From the NCBI GenBank assembly GCA_009776715.1, contig WRNF01000003.1, forward strand, positions 9,616 to 19,213: a stretch of 9,598 bases of DNA. The letters run 5' to 3'. Each line of letters starts with the position of its first letter. The stretch's first letter is position 1. This document shows positions 1 to 6,811 of the stretch, piece by piece. The notes beneath the pieces are model-generated. The model made no database searches. It worked only from the letters and a program-made list of their open reading frames with translations, and was not told the DNA's origin. The DNA is from Treponema sp. (lineage in GTDB: Bacteria > Spirochaetota > Spirochaetia > Treponematales > Breznakiellaceae). Position numbers and translations under genes: made by a program.

Positions 1-2
1 AA

Positions 3-164
3 GAAGAAATTAAACCGAAGGAGGTTATTATTTCAAACATATATCCAGTAAACGGAATAAACATCGGCCCCGGGCTTTTCGCCGCATATTATTTCGGGAC
101 GGAAATAACGGATTTGAAGTACGAGAAGGGAATCATTAACGAAATTACATCGGAGAAATCATGA
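3..164 (+). CDS. DegV/FakB-like protein, C-terminal fragment (5' end outside window)
   Basis: The frame is open from the window edge for 53 codons to TGA at 162-164. The visible tail contains INIGPGLFAAYYFG, which resembles the glycine-rich 'GPG' segment near the end of DegV-family proteins; members of that family bind a fatty acid, and FakB hands it to fatty-acid kinase. This segment is all that supports the name, so the assignment is moderate. The stop overlaps the start of the next gene as ATGA (161-164), which implies translational coupling and a shared transcript with the hydrolase. The start, promoter and N-terminal domain are not in the window. Confidence 0.55.
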   Translation, partial: EEIKPKEVIISNIYPVNGINIGPGLFAAYYFGTEITDLKYEKGIINEITSEKS

Positions 165-1111
165 TTTCATTAAGTAATCCCTGGGTAATTGCCGCTGCTT
201 GTCTTGCCGGCAGCGGGATAATTATATACCTGCTTCTTGTTATCACGATTTTTTATAACGTGCTGTACCGTAACCCAAAGAAAAGAACAAGGGAGTGTAC
301 CAACAAAAAGGATGAATCGCAGATGCGCATGTTTGCCGAAGGGACGGCCTGGGCACAGCAATATAAAGACATTACGGAGCAGCTTCATATAGTCAACGAC
401 GGTCTCAATCTATATGGCGAGTACATAAATTTCGGGTTTGACAAATGCGCCGTAATCCTGCAGGGGAGAAGTGAATCGCTGCTTTATTCCTATTATTTTG
501 CTGATGTTTATGTTAAAAACGGCTACAATATTTTGGTTATCGATGTCCGCGCTCACGGCCTTAGCGACGGAAAATATAATACCGCAGGTATAAATGAAAG
601 CGGCGATTTAGTTTTGTGGATTAAGCTGATAAACGAGAAATTCCATATAACCGACTTTACACTTCACGGCATTTGTATCGGCGGAGCGACGTCGGTTTAT
701 GCGTATGTCAAGCTAAAAAACGAAGGCAGCGGTTTAGTAAAGAGGATAGTGACCGACGGATTATTTTATAATTTTTACGAAATTTTTAAATACAATATCA
801 AAAGATTTAAACAGCCCGCGTTTCCTGTGCTGCATTCGATTTTCTTCCTTACCTTCGTGCTTACCAAGGCCAGGCTTTTTACAGAAACGCCGATTAAATA
901 CATGAAAGACATTGACATTCCGATTTTATTTATTTGGAGCGCTAAGGATAGTTTTTGCATTAAATCAAAAGGCGAGCAGCTGTTTGAAGCGTGCGCGTCG
1001 AAAGACAAAGAAGTTTGCTTTTTCCCTGAAGGCAGGCACTCTCATGTCAGGTCTACCCAAGAAGCGGAATACGATAAGTTAATTGCCCAATTTTTACAAA
1101 AGTACGCATAG
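161..1111 (+). CDS. Membrane-anchored alpha/beta hydrolase with Cys nucleophile
   Basis: The 316-residue product has one hydrophobic helix at about residues 8-33 followed by a basic stretch (NPKKRTR), so the catalytic domain is probably tethered to the inner membrane. The rest fits the COG1073-type alpha/beta hydrolase fold: the segment around IDVRAHGLSDGKY (about 127-139), a nucleophile elbow G-I-C-I-G with C172, an acid at D263 in IWSAKDSF, and a catalytic His at H293 in PEGRHSH. The family normally has Ser in the elbow; Cys is known in dienelactone hydrolases and some thiol-type relatives. The substrate cannot be read from the sequence; an ester or acyl compound is a reasonable guess. The ATG is chosen because it overlaps the upstream stop (ATGA) and has GGAG at 152-155. 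The TonB receptor gene follows 12 bp downstream. Confidence 0.85.
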   Translation: MISLSNPWVIAAACLAGSGIIIYLLLVITIFYNVLYRNPKKRTRECTNKKDESQMRMFAEGTAWAQQYKDITEQLHIVNDGLNLYGEYINFGFDKCAVILQGRSESLLYSYYFADVYVKNGYNILVIDVRAHGLSDGKYNTAGINESGDLVLWIKLINEKFHITDFTLHGICIGGATSVYAYVKLKNEGSGLVKRIVTDGLFYNFYEIFKYNIKRFKQPAFPVLHSIFFLTFVLTKARLFTETPIKYMKDIDIPILFIWSAKDSFCIKSKGEQLFEACASKDKEVCFFPEGRHSHVRSTQEAEYDKLIAQFLQKYA

Positions 1112-1126
1112 GAGTTCATAAAGGTG
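1111..1126 (+). promoter_or_regulatory. Ribosome binding site supporting a GTG start
   Basis: GGAG (1111-1114) begins on the last base of the hydrolase stop codon TAG and lies 9 bases before GTG at 1124-1126. This placement, plus the signal peptide that begins exactly at this GTG, supports the non-ATG start and suggests that ribosomes finishing the hydrolase reinitiate on the receptor. Confidence 0.65.
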
Positions 1127-3766
1127 CTAAAAAAAATCCTTTTTACCGGATTGATGGCATTTTTTTTAACTCCCCTGTTTGCCCGCGATATAAAGATCAT
1201 TATTGAAGACGCTGAACTTGGCCTGCCTCTTGAAGGGGCAGTTATACGTTCATGGGACGGGAGCCAGCATATATGCAATGAAGACGGCATTGCCGTTATT
1301 TCCGTGCCGGATGACAGACAGGTAGTAATTCAGGCCTCTTATCCCGGTTACGAAACGGGAAGGCTTGTTATTACAACACAAGCCGGTAATTTTAATCTGG
1401 GGCTTCTGTTGTCAGGAATATTGGAAAGCCGGGAATTGGTGGTTGAAGCGTCCAGGTACGCTGAAAATGAGACAAGGACAGGGCGAAGCGTTGCGGTTTC
1501 CGGGCAGGCTATCGGCCAGACTGCCGAAATTGGCGGCGTCGAAGACGCAATAGCTTCCGTCAAACTTCTGCCGGGCGTTATTTTTACAGAATTTGCCGAT
1601 GCCCAGCCAAGTATCCGCGGCGGAGAGCCGGAGGACGTAAGCGCGTCGCTGGATGGTTTTTATATTGACTTCCCTTATTATTGGGGCGGCGCTTTTTCGA
1701 TTTTTGATCCCCGCATGGTAGAAAGCGCTCAACTCTCTCACGGGGTTTTTTCAAGCCGCCACGGGAAAACCATATCCGGCTTAATTGACATAACAAGCAA
1801 AAAGCCGTCCCCGACTGAAACTGAATTTGAATTAGGCATCAGCGCCAGCGCTTTAAGCCTTAACTTATCCTTTCCGCTTATGGGCAGAGGCGGCATTTTA
1901 TTCATGGGGCGCGTTACTTACATCGACCCAATAGTATTGCTGGCAAGGCAGGCAGCCAATATACCCGAATTTCCCGAAGACCTTGCAGGTTTAATAAACT
2001 CGATAAAGACAGCTCCTTTTATTAGAAGCGGAACGGTAACAGGAAACTACCGTTTTACCGACAGGCTTGAACTGCAGGCAACAGCTTTCTTTGGCGCTGA
2101 CGGCGTTGGAATAAAAAACGAAAATTCTTTCAGTACGGACGGTTTTAACAGCAATGAAAAAATGTTTTTTGACTATACTCATTATCAGGGGTTTTTAACA
2201 ACGTCTCTTCTCCTTAGCTTCCGCAACGATATGCTTGTAAAATTTTCTGCCGGGGCGGGTTTTCAGGATAGAGTTTTTGAAGAAGATGTAAACTTCAATA
2301 TTTACGAAAAGTATTATTCGCAAATTTTTAAAGACAAAAACGGTGTTTTAAACGATCTTGGACTTGTCGATTTTGATGCCCCTTACAATATAACAGCAAA
2401 TACTATATCCGCCAGTTCTGAAATTGTTACCAACATACAGGAACGGATCGATTATGATTGGGAGATTACAAACGGCCTTTTATTTGCCGCAGGCTTACAG
2501 GAAATGATTGGCAGGCACAGCATATCCGGCACTCAGAATATGCGTGTAGAAAACTGGCTGCGCGATCTTGATGACAAAGAAGCAATTTTTAATTCCATGG
2601 GTATTATTGATCCCAATGATTCGCGCCGTGCTTATCTGGAAAATAATTTAATGGTAAGCACCCCTTCTCTTGTTGACAACAATGTTCCGGGCAATACTAT
2701 CTTTACCACGTCGCCCTACGGGCTTATCGAATACAATTCACCTGCCAGGCGGTTTGGTTTGGAGCTTGGACTGCGCGCAGATCACTATTATCTTTTAGGT
2801 TACAATCTGTCGCTGGGGACAGTGCCGGTTTTGAATCCAAGGCTCAATCTGGATTTTAATCTTCTAAGAAACCGCTTCATTTTCGAGTCCATAAACCTGA
2901 CCGCGGGAACCGGTCTTTTTTCTTCAATGCCGGATATGGTAGTGGCGGCAGAAGAACGTTTCCGAATAGATGAAATTAAACCAACCCGTTCATGGACATC
3001 CGTTGTTGGCGCCAAACTGGAATTTCCTTATGACAAGTATTTCAATATCGAAGGTTATTACAAACACATATATGACAGAATGTACGTCCCCCTAAATTTT
3101 GATCTTGAAGGAAATTTTGATACTCAACATTATTTTAACGGTAAGGGCAGAATTTGGGGGTTTGATCTGATGCTGCAAAAAAAAAGTTCCCGGTTTTGGG
3201 ACGGATGGATTTCATATTCTTACAACTGGACGCAGCACCGCGATCCGAATGCGAAAGACTCTGAAATGAGTGCAAATTCCACAACTTTAAGCAACGAATG
3301 GTATTTCCCCTATTACCATCGTTTTCATTCTTTGAATCTTGTTCTTAATGTAAGGCCGGTTCAGCGCATAAATATCAATATGCGTTTTGGCCTTGCAAGC
3401 GGAGTTCAGATTATCAAGCGTGTCGGCTCAGGGCCGGAAAGTTATCCGGTATATATATACGATTCGCAAACAAATAATGGATATTTTATCGAAAAATATT
3501 ACTGGAACGAAGTTCAGGATAAAAATAACCGCACTACCCCATTGATGCAATTGGACTTGAAAATATCTTTTTTTAACAGCAATAAGGCGGGAAGAGTAAG
3601 GTTCGAAGCATATTCTGCTTTAGAAAACATACTTTCCCTGTTGTATATTTCCCAGGGGAACACCTATTTTAACCCATACACCGGCGAACTTGCCACTGGA
3701 AGAACTTCGGCAAGCTATAGTATGCCTTTTCCGATACCCTCTTTTGGGTTTAAATTCAGTTATTAA
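1124..3766 (+). CDS. TonB-dependent outer-membrane receptor with N-terminal carboxypeptidase-regulatory-like domain
   Basis: The 880-residue protein would import a ligand across the outer membrane using energy from TonB-ExbBD. A signal peptide covers residues 1-20 (cleavage likely after PLFA). Residues about 22-93 form a carboxypeptidase D regulatory-like beta-sandwich (LPLEGAVIRSWDG, then a YPGYE turn). A TonB-box-like ELVVEAS lies at 104-110. The plug follows at about 115-230 with the typical LLPGV, PSIRGG, LDGFYID and GVFSSRHGKTISGLIDI segments. The remainder is rich in alternating aromatic and polar residues, as in a 22-strand barrel, and ends in FGFKFSY with a terminal aromatic residue suited to BAM recognition. 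Length is ordinary for the family. The ligand is unknown; operon partners (fatty-acid-binding-like protein, hydrolase) hint at an acyl or ester compound, which is inference only. The stop codon lies 1 bp from the stop of the convergent gene, leaving no room for an intergenic terminator. Confidence 0.9.
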   Translation: MLKKILFTGLMAFFLTPLFARDIKIIIEDAELGLPLEGAVIRSWDGSQHICNEDGIAVISVPDDRQVVIQASYPGYETGRLVITTQAGNFNLGLLLSGILESRELVVEASRYAENETRTGRSVAVSGQAIGQTAEIGGVEDAIASVKLLPGVIFTEFADAQPSIRGGEPEDVSASLDGFYIDFPYYWGGAFSIFDPRMVESAQLSHGVFSSRHGKTISGLIDITSKKPSPTETEFELGISASALSLNLSFPLMGRGGILFMGRVTYIDPIVLLARQAANIPEFPEDLAGLINSIKTAPFIRSGTVTGNYRFTDRLELQATAFFGADGVGIKNENSFSTDGFNSNEKMFFDYTHYQGFLTTSLLLSFRNDMLVKFSAGAGFQDRVFEEDVNFNIYEKYYSQIFKDKNGVLNDLGLVDFDAPYNITANTISASSEIVTNIQERIDYDWEITNGLLFAAGLQEMIGRHSISGTQNMRVENWLRDLDDKEAIFNSMGIIDPNDSRRAYLENNLMVSTPSLVDNNVPGNTIFTTSPYGLIEYNSPARRFGLELGLRADHYYLLGYNLSLGTVPVLNPRLNLDFNLLRNRFIFESINLTAGTGLFSSMPDMVVAAEERFRIDEIKPTRSWTSVVGAKLEFPYDKYFNIEGYYKHIYDRMYVPLNFDLEGNFDTQHYFNGKGRIWGFDLMLQKKSSRFWDGWISYSYNWTQHRDPNAKDSEMSANSTTLSNEWYFPYYHRFHSLNLVLNVRPVQRININMRFGLASGVQIIKRVGSGPESYPVYIYDSQTNNGYFIEKYYWNEVQDKNNRTTPLMQLDLKISFFNSNKAGRVRFEAYSALENILSLLYISQGNTYFNPYTGELATGRTSASYSMPFPIPSFGFKFSY

Positions 3767-3767
3767 T

Positions 3768-5408
3768 CTACACATTGTCAAAAGGCTTCCATTCGTTGCC
3801 TTTGTTCGACTGCCTCCAGGTAATGCCTGGAGTATCAGTACTGCTATTAATTTCAATCGGCCAAGAACCAAAAATTTCGCTGGTTTTTCCTGCCAATTCT
3901 AGATCTAATTCGCAATCCGGCACAAATATCCAAGGGGATTTTACCAATACGCCGTTTGGCCTTAAAATTTCCACTCCCCGTTTAAGAAATTCCGCAGATG
4001 TTATAATCGTATATTCCGTATCATTGAGTTTCATAAATTCTTCGGGAACCTGTACCCTCTGTCTCCTGAAAGGGATGCCGGCAGTAAAAGGCAGCAGTAT
4101 CGAAAAAAGAAACCCGTAAATATGATGATGGTTTACAGTAGAACAAAATTTACGATTCAATAATTCCCTTCCCCACATGGAAAGGATACGGGCGTTATCA
4201 TTTTCCAAATTCGTAAGCCGTAGTTCCATTGCTTTTGTTTTTTCCGGGCTGCCGGAACCTGCCGCCGAGACCGCAGGGTAGGACCGAAGGTCCGCAGGTT
4301 CCCCCCCGGGATTAAATAAAACAATCGATGTCTTGTCACTTATTATTTTTGGACATTTAGAAATACCTTCATGGGCGTTTTCTGACAGGATTGATGGTAT
4401 AAGGAATGTTTTTTCAAAAGCGTATCGCTCAATACCGTCAATAGGAAAAATATGATCTGTAAGAATATTCGCATCTCCAGAAATTTCTGTAATACAAGCA
4501 GGGCTTACATTAAAAGAAAGGATTATTTCTTTTTTGCATTGAAGCAAGGCGGTAAATGCCAAAAGAAAATGCCAGCAATCTTCACAATACAAAAACCATC
4601 TGTTCCCTTCCACTGTTTCAATTTTTTTTCGCAGAGCGGAAGTTTCTTTAATAAAATCTCCCCAGGTTTTATAAATACCATCATTCCATGTGCCTTCGTA
4701 ACACATAACATTAGAAAGATTTCTTGAATTTTTTTTGAAAGATGACAAGGGAACTGCTTTGGGTATCTTTTTATGCACAATTTTTCTTACAATAAATTCA
4801 CCGACAAACAGGCATCCTATTATCACAGGGGAAACCACACTGTTATATACAGCCCACAATAAATCTGAACCGTAAAAAACAGTCAATGCCGCTATGCTTC
4901 CGTTTAATATGAAAAATACTACCCAAATAACGGTCACCTTATAGCAATAGGCGGCTATTTCTTTTTCTCCAAGAGATTTTGGGATTGATTTATCTACAAG
5001 TATCGCAAAACGATAAATCATTACAGGCGGCTGAAAAAGTGTAATTCCAAAAGTATACAAAAGTATTATATTCATCATTACAGGGGAGAATTTGTGCACC
5101 ATGTTGGTATTGATTATAAAACCTAAAACCCCCATAACCAAAAGGAGCAAAGAATTTAGAAAATCCAAACCATGTTTTTTCTCTTGAGGGGAACCTTGCC
5201 CCTGCCGGGGATCGGCGGCAGGTTCCGGTTTATATAAAACTCTGGCAATAATATCAAAAAGCGCAATGGCCATGATAAAAAGAGAAAATATTCGTATAGG
5301 AACCTTTTGGATTATCAGAAAATAAAAAACCAGAATTGGATACATTGCCAATACGGCTTTAGATAATGTCCCGAAAAAGCTTTTAAACTTACCGCTCATT
5401 ATTCCCAT
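3768..5408 (-). CDS. Fused COG4648-type membrane domain and C-terminally truncated AMP-dependent acyl ligase
   Basis: Residues 1-215 hold about six to seven hydrophobic helices and resemble the small membrane protein (COG4648) that accompanies aryl-polyene-type clusters; the segment around YCYKVTVIWVVFFILNG (154-170) is characteristic. Residues 216-546 resemble the acyl-CoA/ACP synthetase that is normally a separate neighbouring gene: WFLYCEDCWHFLLAF (271-285), CSTVNHHHIYGFLF (422-435), AGIPFRRQ and GITWRQSNKG. The ligase looks non-functional. The P-loop expected near 362-390 (TSGSTGxPK type) is replaced by FNPGG plus inserted residues. The usual YGSTE motif reads NSSTD at 521-525. The protein ends at FDNV, without the A7-A10 motifs and the catalytic lysine domain. 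A strong promoter precedes it, so it is probably expressed; it may be a membrane protein with a relic or repurposed ligase domain. ATG at 5408 is used; ATG at 5399 is an alternative. Neither has a strong SD. Confidence 0.75.
   Translation of the reverse strand: MGIMSGKFKSFFGTLSKAVLAMYPILVFYFLIIQKVPIRIFSLFIMAIALFDIIARVLYKPEPAADPRQGQGSPQEKKHGLDFLNSLLLLVMGVLGFIINTNMVHKFSPVMMNIILLYTFGITLFQPPVMIYRFAILVDKSIPKSLGEKEIAAYCYKVTVIWVVFFILNGSIAALTVFYGSDLLWAVYNSVVSPVIIGCLFVGEFIVRKIVHKKIPKAVPLSSFKKNSRNLSNVMCYEGTWNDGIYKTWGDFIKETSALRKKIETVEGNRWFLYCEDCWHFLLAFTALLQCKKEIILSFNVSPACITEISGDANILTDHIFPIDGIERYAFEKTFLIPSILSENAHEGISKCPKIISDKTSIVLFNPGGEPADLRSYPAVSAAGSGSPEKTKAMELRLTNLENDNARILSMWGRELLNRKFCSTVNHHHIYGFLFSILLPFTAGIPFRRQRVQVPEEFMKLNDTEYTIITSAEFLKRGVEILRPNGVLVKSPWIFVPDCELDLELAGKTSEIFGSWPIEINSSTDTPGITWRQSNKGNEWKPFDNV
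4254..4302. repeat. Palindromic mini-element, copy A (49 bp), in-frame in the ligase P-loop region
   Basis: Perfect 9-bp terminal arms GGAACCTGC (4254-4262) and GCAGGTTCC (4294-4302) enclose an inner hairpin GGACC-gaa-GGTCC (4281-4293). On the coding (minus) strand it is read through as residues 369-385 of the fusion protein (GEPADLRSYPAVSAAGS), a stretch with no counterpart in the ligase family as I know it. Its first 15 plus-strand bases, GGAACCTGCCGCCGA, are identical to the minus-strand start of copy B. A run of seven C (4301-4307) sits at its right edge. Confidence 0.7.
5190..5226. repeat. Palindromic mini-element, copy B (37 bp), in-frame in the membrane domain
   Basis: The arms GGAACCTTGCC (5190-5200) and GGCAGGTTCC (5217-5226) are inverted, with one extra T in the left arm. 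Inside, CCTGCC (5201-5206) can also pair with GGCAGG (5217-5222). On the coding strand it reads PEPAADPRQGQGS (residues 61-73), a hydrophilic linker between two hydrophobic helices. It lies in opposite orientation to copy A. The two copies are 37 and 49 bp, a difference of 12, so both keep the same reading-frame phase. Confidence 0.65.
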
Positions 5409-5427
5409 TTATTATTAAGAATACGTC

Positions 5428-5456
5428 ATTGTAAACAAAAACTAAAATAATGTCAA
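5428..5456 (-). promoter_or_regulatory. Strong sigma-70 type promoter for the fusion gene
   Basis: On the minus strand a consensus -35 TTGACA (5456-5451) is followed by a 17-bp spacer and -10 TACAAT (5433-5428). The expected start near 5421 gives a leader of only about 13 nt before ATG at 5408. Confidence 0.8.
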
Positions 5457-5471
5457 TGCGGACTATTGACA
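5451..5471. promoter_or_regulatory. Inverted repeat formed by the two divergent -35 elements (candidate operator)
   Basis: TGTCAAT (5451-5457) and ATTGACA (5465-5471) are perfect 7-bp inverted arms separated by 7 bp. Each arm contains the -35 hexamer of one of the two divergent promoters, so a dimer bound here would affect both transcripts. Part of the symmetry is automatic, because two consensus -35 boxes face outward. Confidence 0.5.
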
Positions 5472-5492
5472 AATATGACAATCCTATATAAA
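5466..5492 (+). promoter_or_regulatory. Probable sigma-70 type promoter for the lipoprotein-carrier-exporter operon
   Basis: TTGACA (5466-5471) precedes TATAAA (5487-5492), with TATATA (5485-5490) overlapping. The spacer of 15 bp is shorter than ideal, so it may be weaker than the opposing promoter or need an activator. The expected start near 5499 leaves only a few bases, or about 14, before ATG 5504 or ATG 5513. Confidence 0.6.
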
Positions 5493-5503
5493 GTAAAAAG
5501 CAC

Positions 5504-6085
5504 ATGCGAGCAATGAAGCTTCATTTATTTTTCCCGGTCTGTATTGTCTGCGTTCTTTCATGCGCATCAATAGCCAAAAAAGATAAGCAATATGCAGATG
5601 TTACAGACAGCCCAGAATTCGTCTTACTACCCCCGGGAGGGATAGAACAGGCCATGGATATGGCCCAGTTTTTATCTTATGAATTCAAAGGTCAGAATTA
5701 TTTTTTAAATGCCTGGGTAAAGGCAAATGAAAATGAAATAGAGATGGCTTTTTTTAATGAGTTTGGCGCAAGCATAGGAGAGCTTTTTTACAGGAACGGC
5801 GAAGCTAAATTCTCGTCAAATGTTATTCCAAAGTCTGTTATACAGTTTATTAAACCGGAATATATTTTAGCTGATTTTCAACTTTGCTTCTATGATCCGT
5901 TTCTGCTGGGCAAATCACTGAAAGAAAGCGGCCTTGTTTTGGAAACCAAGGACGGCAGCCGCCGCATTTTAAGAGGGAATGAAGTAATAATCGAGATTGA
6001 AAAAACGGGGAATACTGTTAAACTGGTAAATCACCTGCGGGGATACACTTATACTCTGGAAGGGGATTTTAATGGGATCCGGTAA
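5504..6085 (+). CDS. DUF3261-like outer-membrane lipoprotein
   Basis: The 193-residue product has a short lipoprotein signal peptide with the lipidated Cys at C20 (CVLSC, a relaxed lipobox). The remainder is a small beta-rich domain. The segment LADFQLCFYDPFLLGKSL (about 123-140) resembles the 'LADLQL..WP...L' region of DUF3261 proteins, which occur next to LolA-like and MMPL genes in aryl-polyene-type clusters. A role in moving a lipid-like product toward the outer membrane is inferred from that company; the biochemical function is unknown. It is the first gene downstream of a divergent promoter and is followed 30 bp later by the LolA-like gene. ATG at 5513 (fourth codon) is an alternative start that gives a cleaner signal peptide; neither has a clear SD, consistent with a very short leader. 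Confidence 0.7.
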   Translation: MRAMKLHLFFPVCIVCVLSCASIAKKDKQYADVTDSPEFVLLPPGGIEQAMDMAQFLSYEFKGQNYFLNAWVKANENEIEMAFFNEFGASIGELFYRNGEAKFSSNVIPKSVIQFIKPEYILADFQLCFYDPFLLGKSLKESGLVLETKDGSRRILRGNEVIIEIEKTGNTVKLVNHLRGYTYTLEGDFNGIR

Positions 6086-6115
6086 AGATGGCTATTTCAA
6101 AAAGGATAAATTGCT

Positions 6116-6811
6116 ATGAATGGAAATAGTAAAAAATTATTTCTATGCACAAAACTTCGTTTTGTGTTCGATATTATTTTCAAGGTTAGCTTTTTTTTTA
6201 TTATTTCTTACGTGTGGGCAGAGGAGGATGTTTTCCGCCATCCACTGGCGCAAGAGACTATGAGTACTTTCAATGCAACCTGTGCAAATCTTGCAGAAAA
6301 ACCCATCATTAAAGGAAATTTTGTACAGGAAAAATACTTGAACCGTTTTGACAGATCGCTACAGTCTTCCGGCACTTTTATTATTACAGCAAAACAAGGA
6401 ATTGTTTGGGAAACATTACAGCCATTTCCCTCTACAATGATACTGGGAAAGGATTTTATTATGCAGTCAAGGCCGGACGGGCGGAAATCCGTTATAAGCG
6501 CCCAAGGGAACGAAACCTTTACACAAATGGCTGTTGTTATGAGCGCGGTTTTTTCCGGCCAGAGCCAGGGGCTTTTGGATAACTTTGATGTTTACTTTTT
6601 AGGCAGTGTTACTAACTGGAATATGGGGCTTTTGCCCCGGGACAGCGTTTTTGCATCTTTTTTTATAAAGATAGCAATTAGCGGTGATTCCGCAATACGA
6701 TCTATCCGGATATTCGAACAAAACGGCGATGTCATTACCTATACATTGTCAAATCCGATTTATCCGACAACGCTTAATGATTATGAAAAAACTTATTTTT
6801 CAATTCCATAA
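6116..6811 (+). CDS. LolA-like periplasmic lipoprotein/lipid carrier
   Basis: The 231-residue protein starts with a long N-terminal region and signal peptide (hydrophobic about 17-33, likely cleavage after VWA at 35). The mature part has the order seen in LolA-like proteins of aryl-polyene clusters: IKGNFVQEKYL (about 64-74), a LQSSGTFII strand (about 82-90), QGIVWETLQPFPSTMILG (about 94-111), then the paired strands near the C-terminus. LolA-fold proteins carry acyl groups in a half-barrel across the periplasm. This divergent type probably works with the MMPL exporter encoded immediately downstream rather than with LolCDE; that is inference from gene order. AAAGGA at 6101-6106, 9 bases before ATG, supports the start. 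The 3' end overlaps the exporter gene. Confidence 0.8.
   Translation: MNGNSKKLFLCTKLRFVFDIIFKVSFFFIISYVWAEEDVFRHPLAQETMSTFNATCANLAEKPIIKGNFVQEKYLNRFDRSLQSSGTFIITAKQGIVWETLQPFPSTMILGKDFIMQSRPDGRKSVISAQGNETFTQMAVVMSAVFSGQSQGLLDNFDVYFLGSVTNWNMGLLPRDSVFASFFIKIAISGDSAIRSIRIFEQNGDVITYTLSNPIYPTTLNDYEKTYFSIP

Noticed and set aside
1348..1796. Overlapping minus-strand ORFs of 70-109 codons inside the receptor gene
   Set aside because: They are shadows of a well-supported gene, with no RBS, domain or signal of their own.
3814..3832. Hairpin CTCCAGG-taatg-CCTGGAG just after the receptor gene, as a terminator
   Set aside because: It lies inside the convergent coding sequence, encodes conserved ligase residues (GITWRQ region), and has no T-run on either strand.
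3620..3871. Out-of-frame continuation of the truncated ligase on the minus strand into the receptor gene
   Set aside because: The translated frame shows no A7-A10 or lysine motif, so a simple frameshift does not restore the missing domain.
4040..4080. Third copy of the GGAACCTGC palindrome (GGGAACCTG near 4045)
   Set aside because: There is no inverted partner arm nearby, and the encoded residues (AGIPFRRQRVQVPEEF) match the normal ligase family.
6684..6782. Upstream GTG start extending the exporter by 33 residues
   Set aside because: It would overlap the LolA-like gene by 128 bp, has no ribosome binding site, and the added residues look like out-of-frame reading of that gene.
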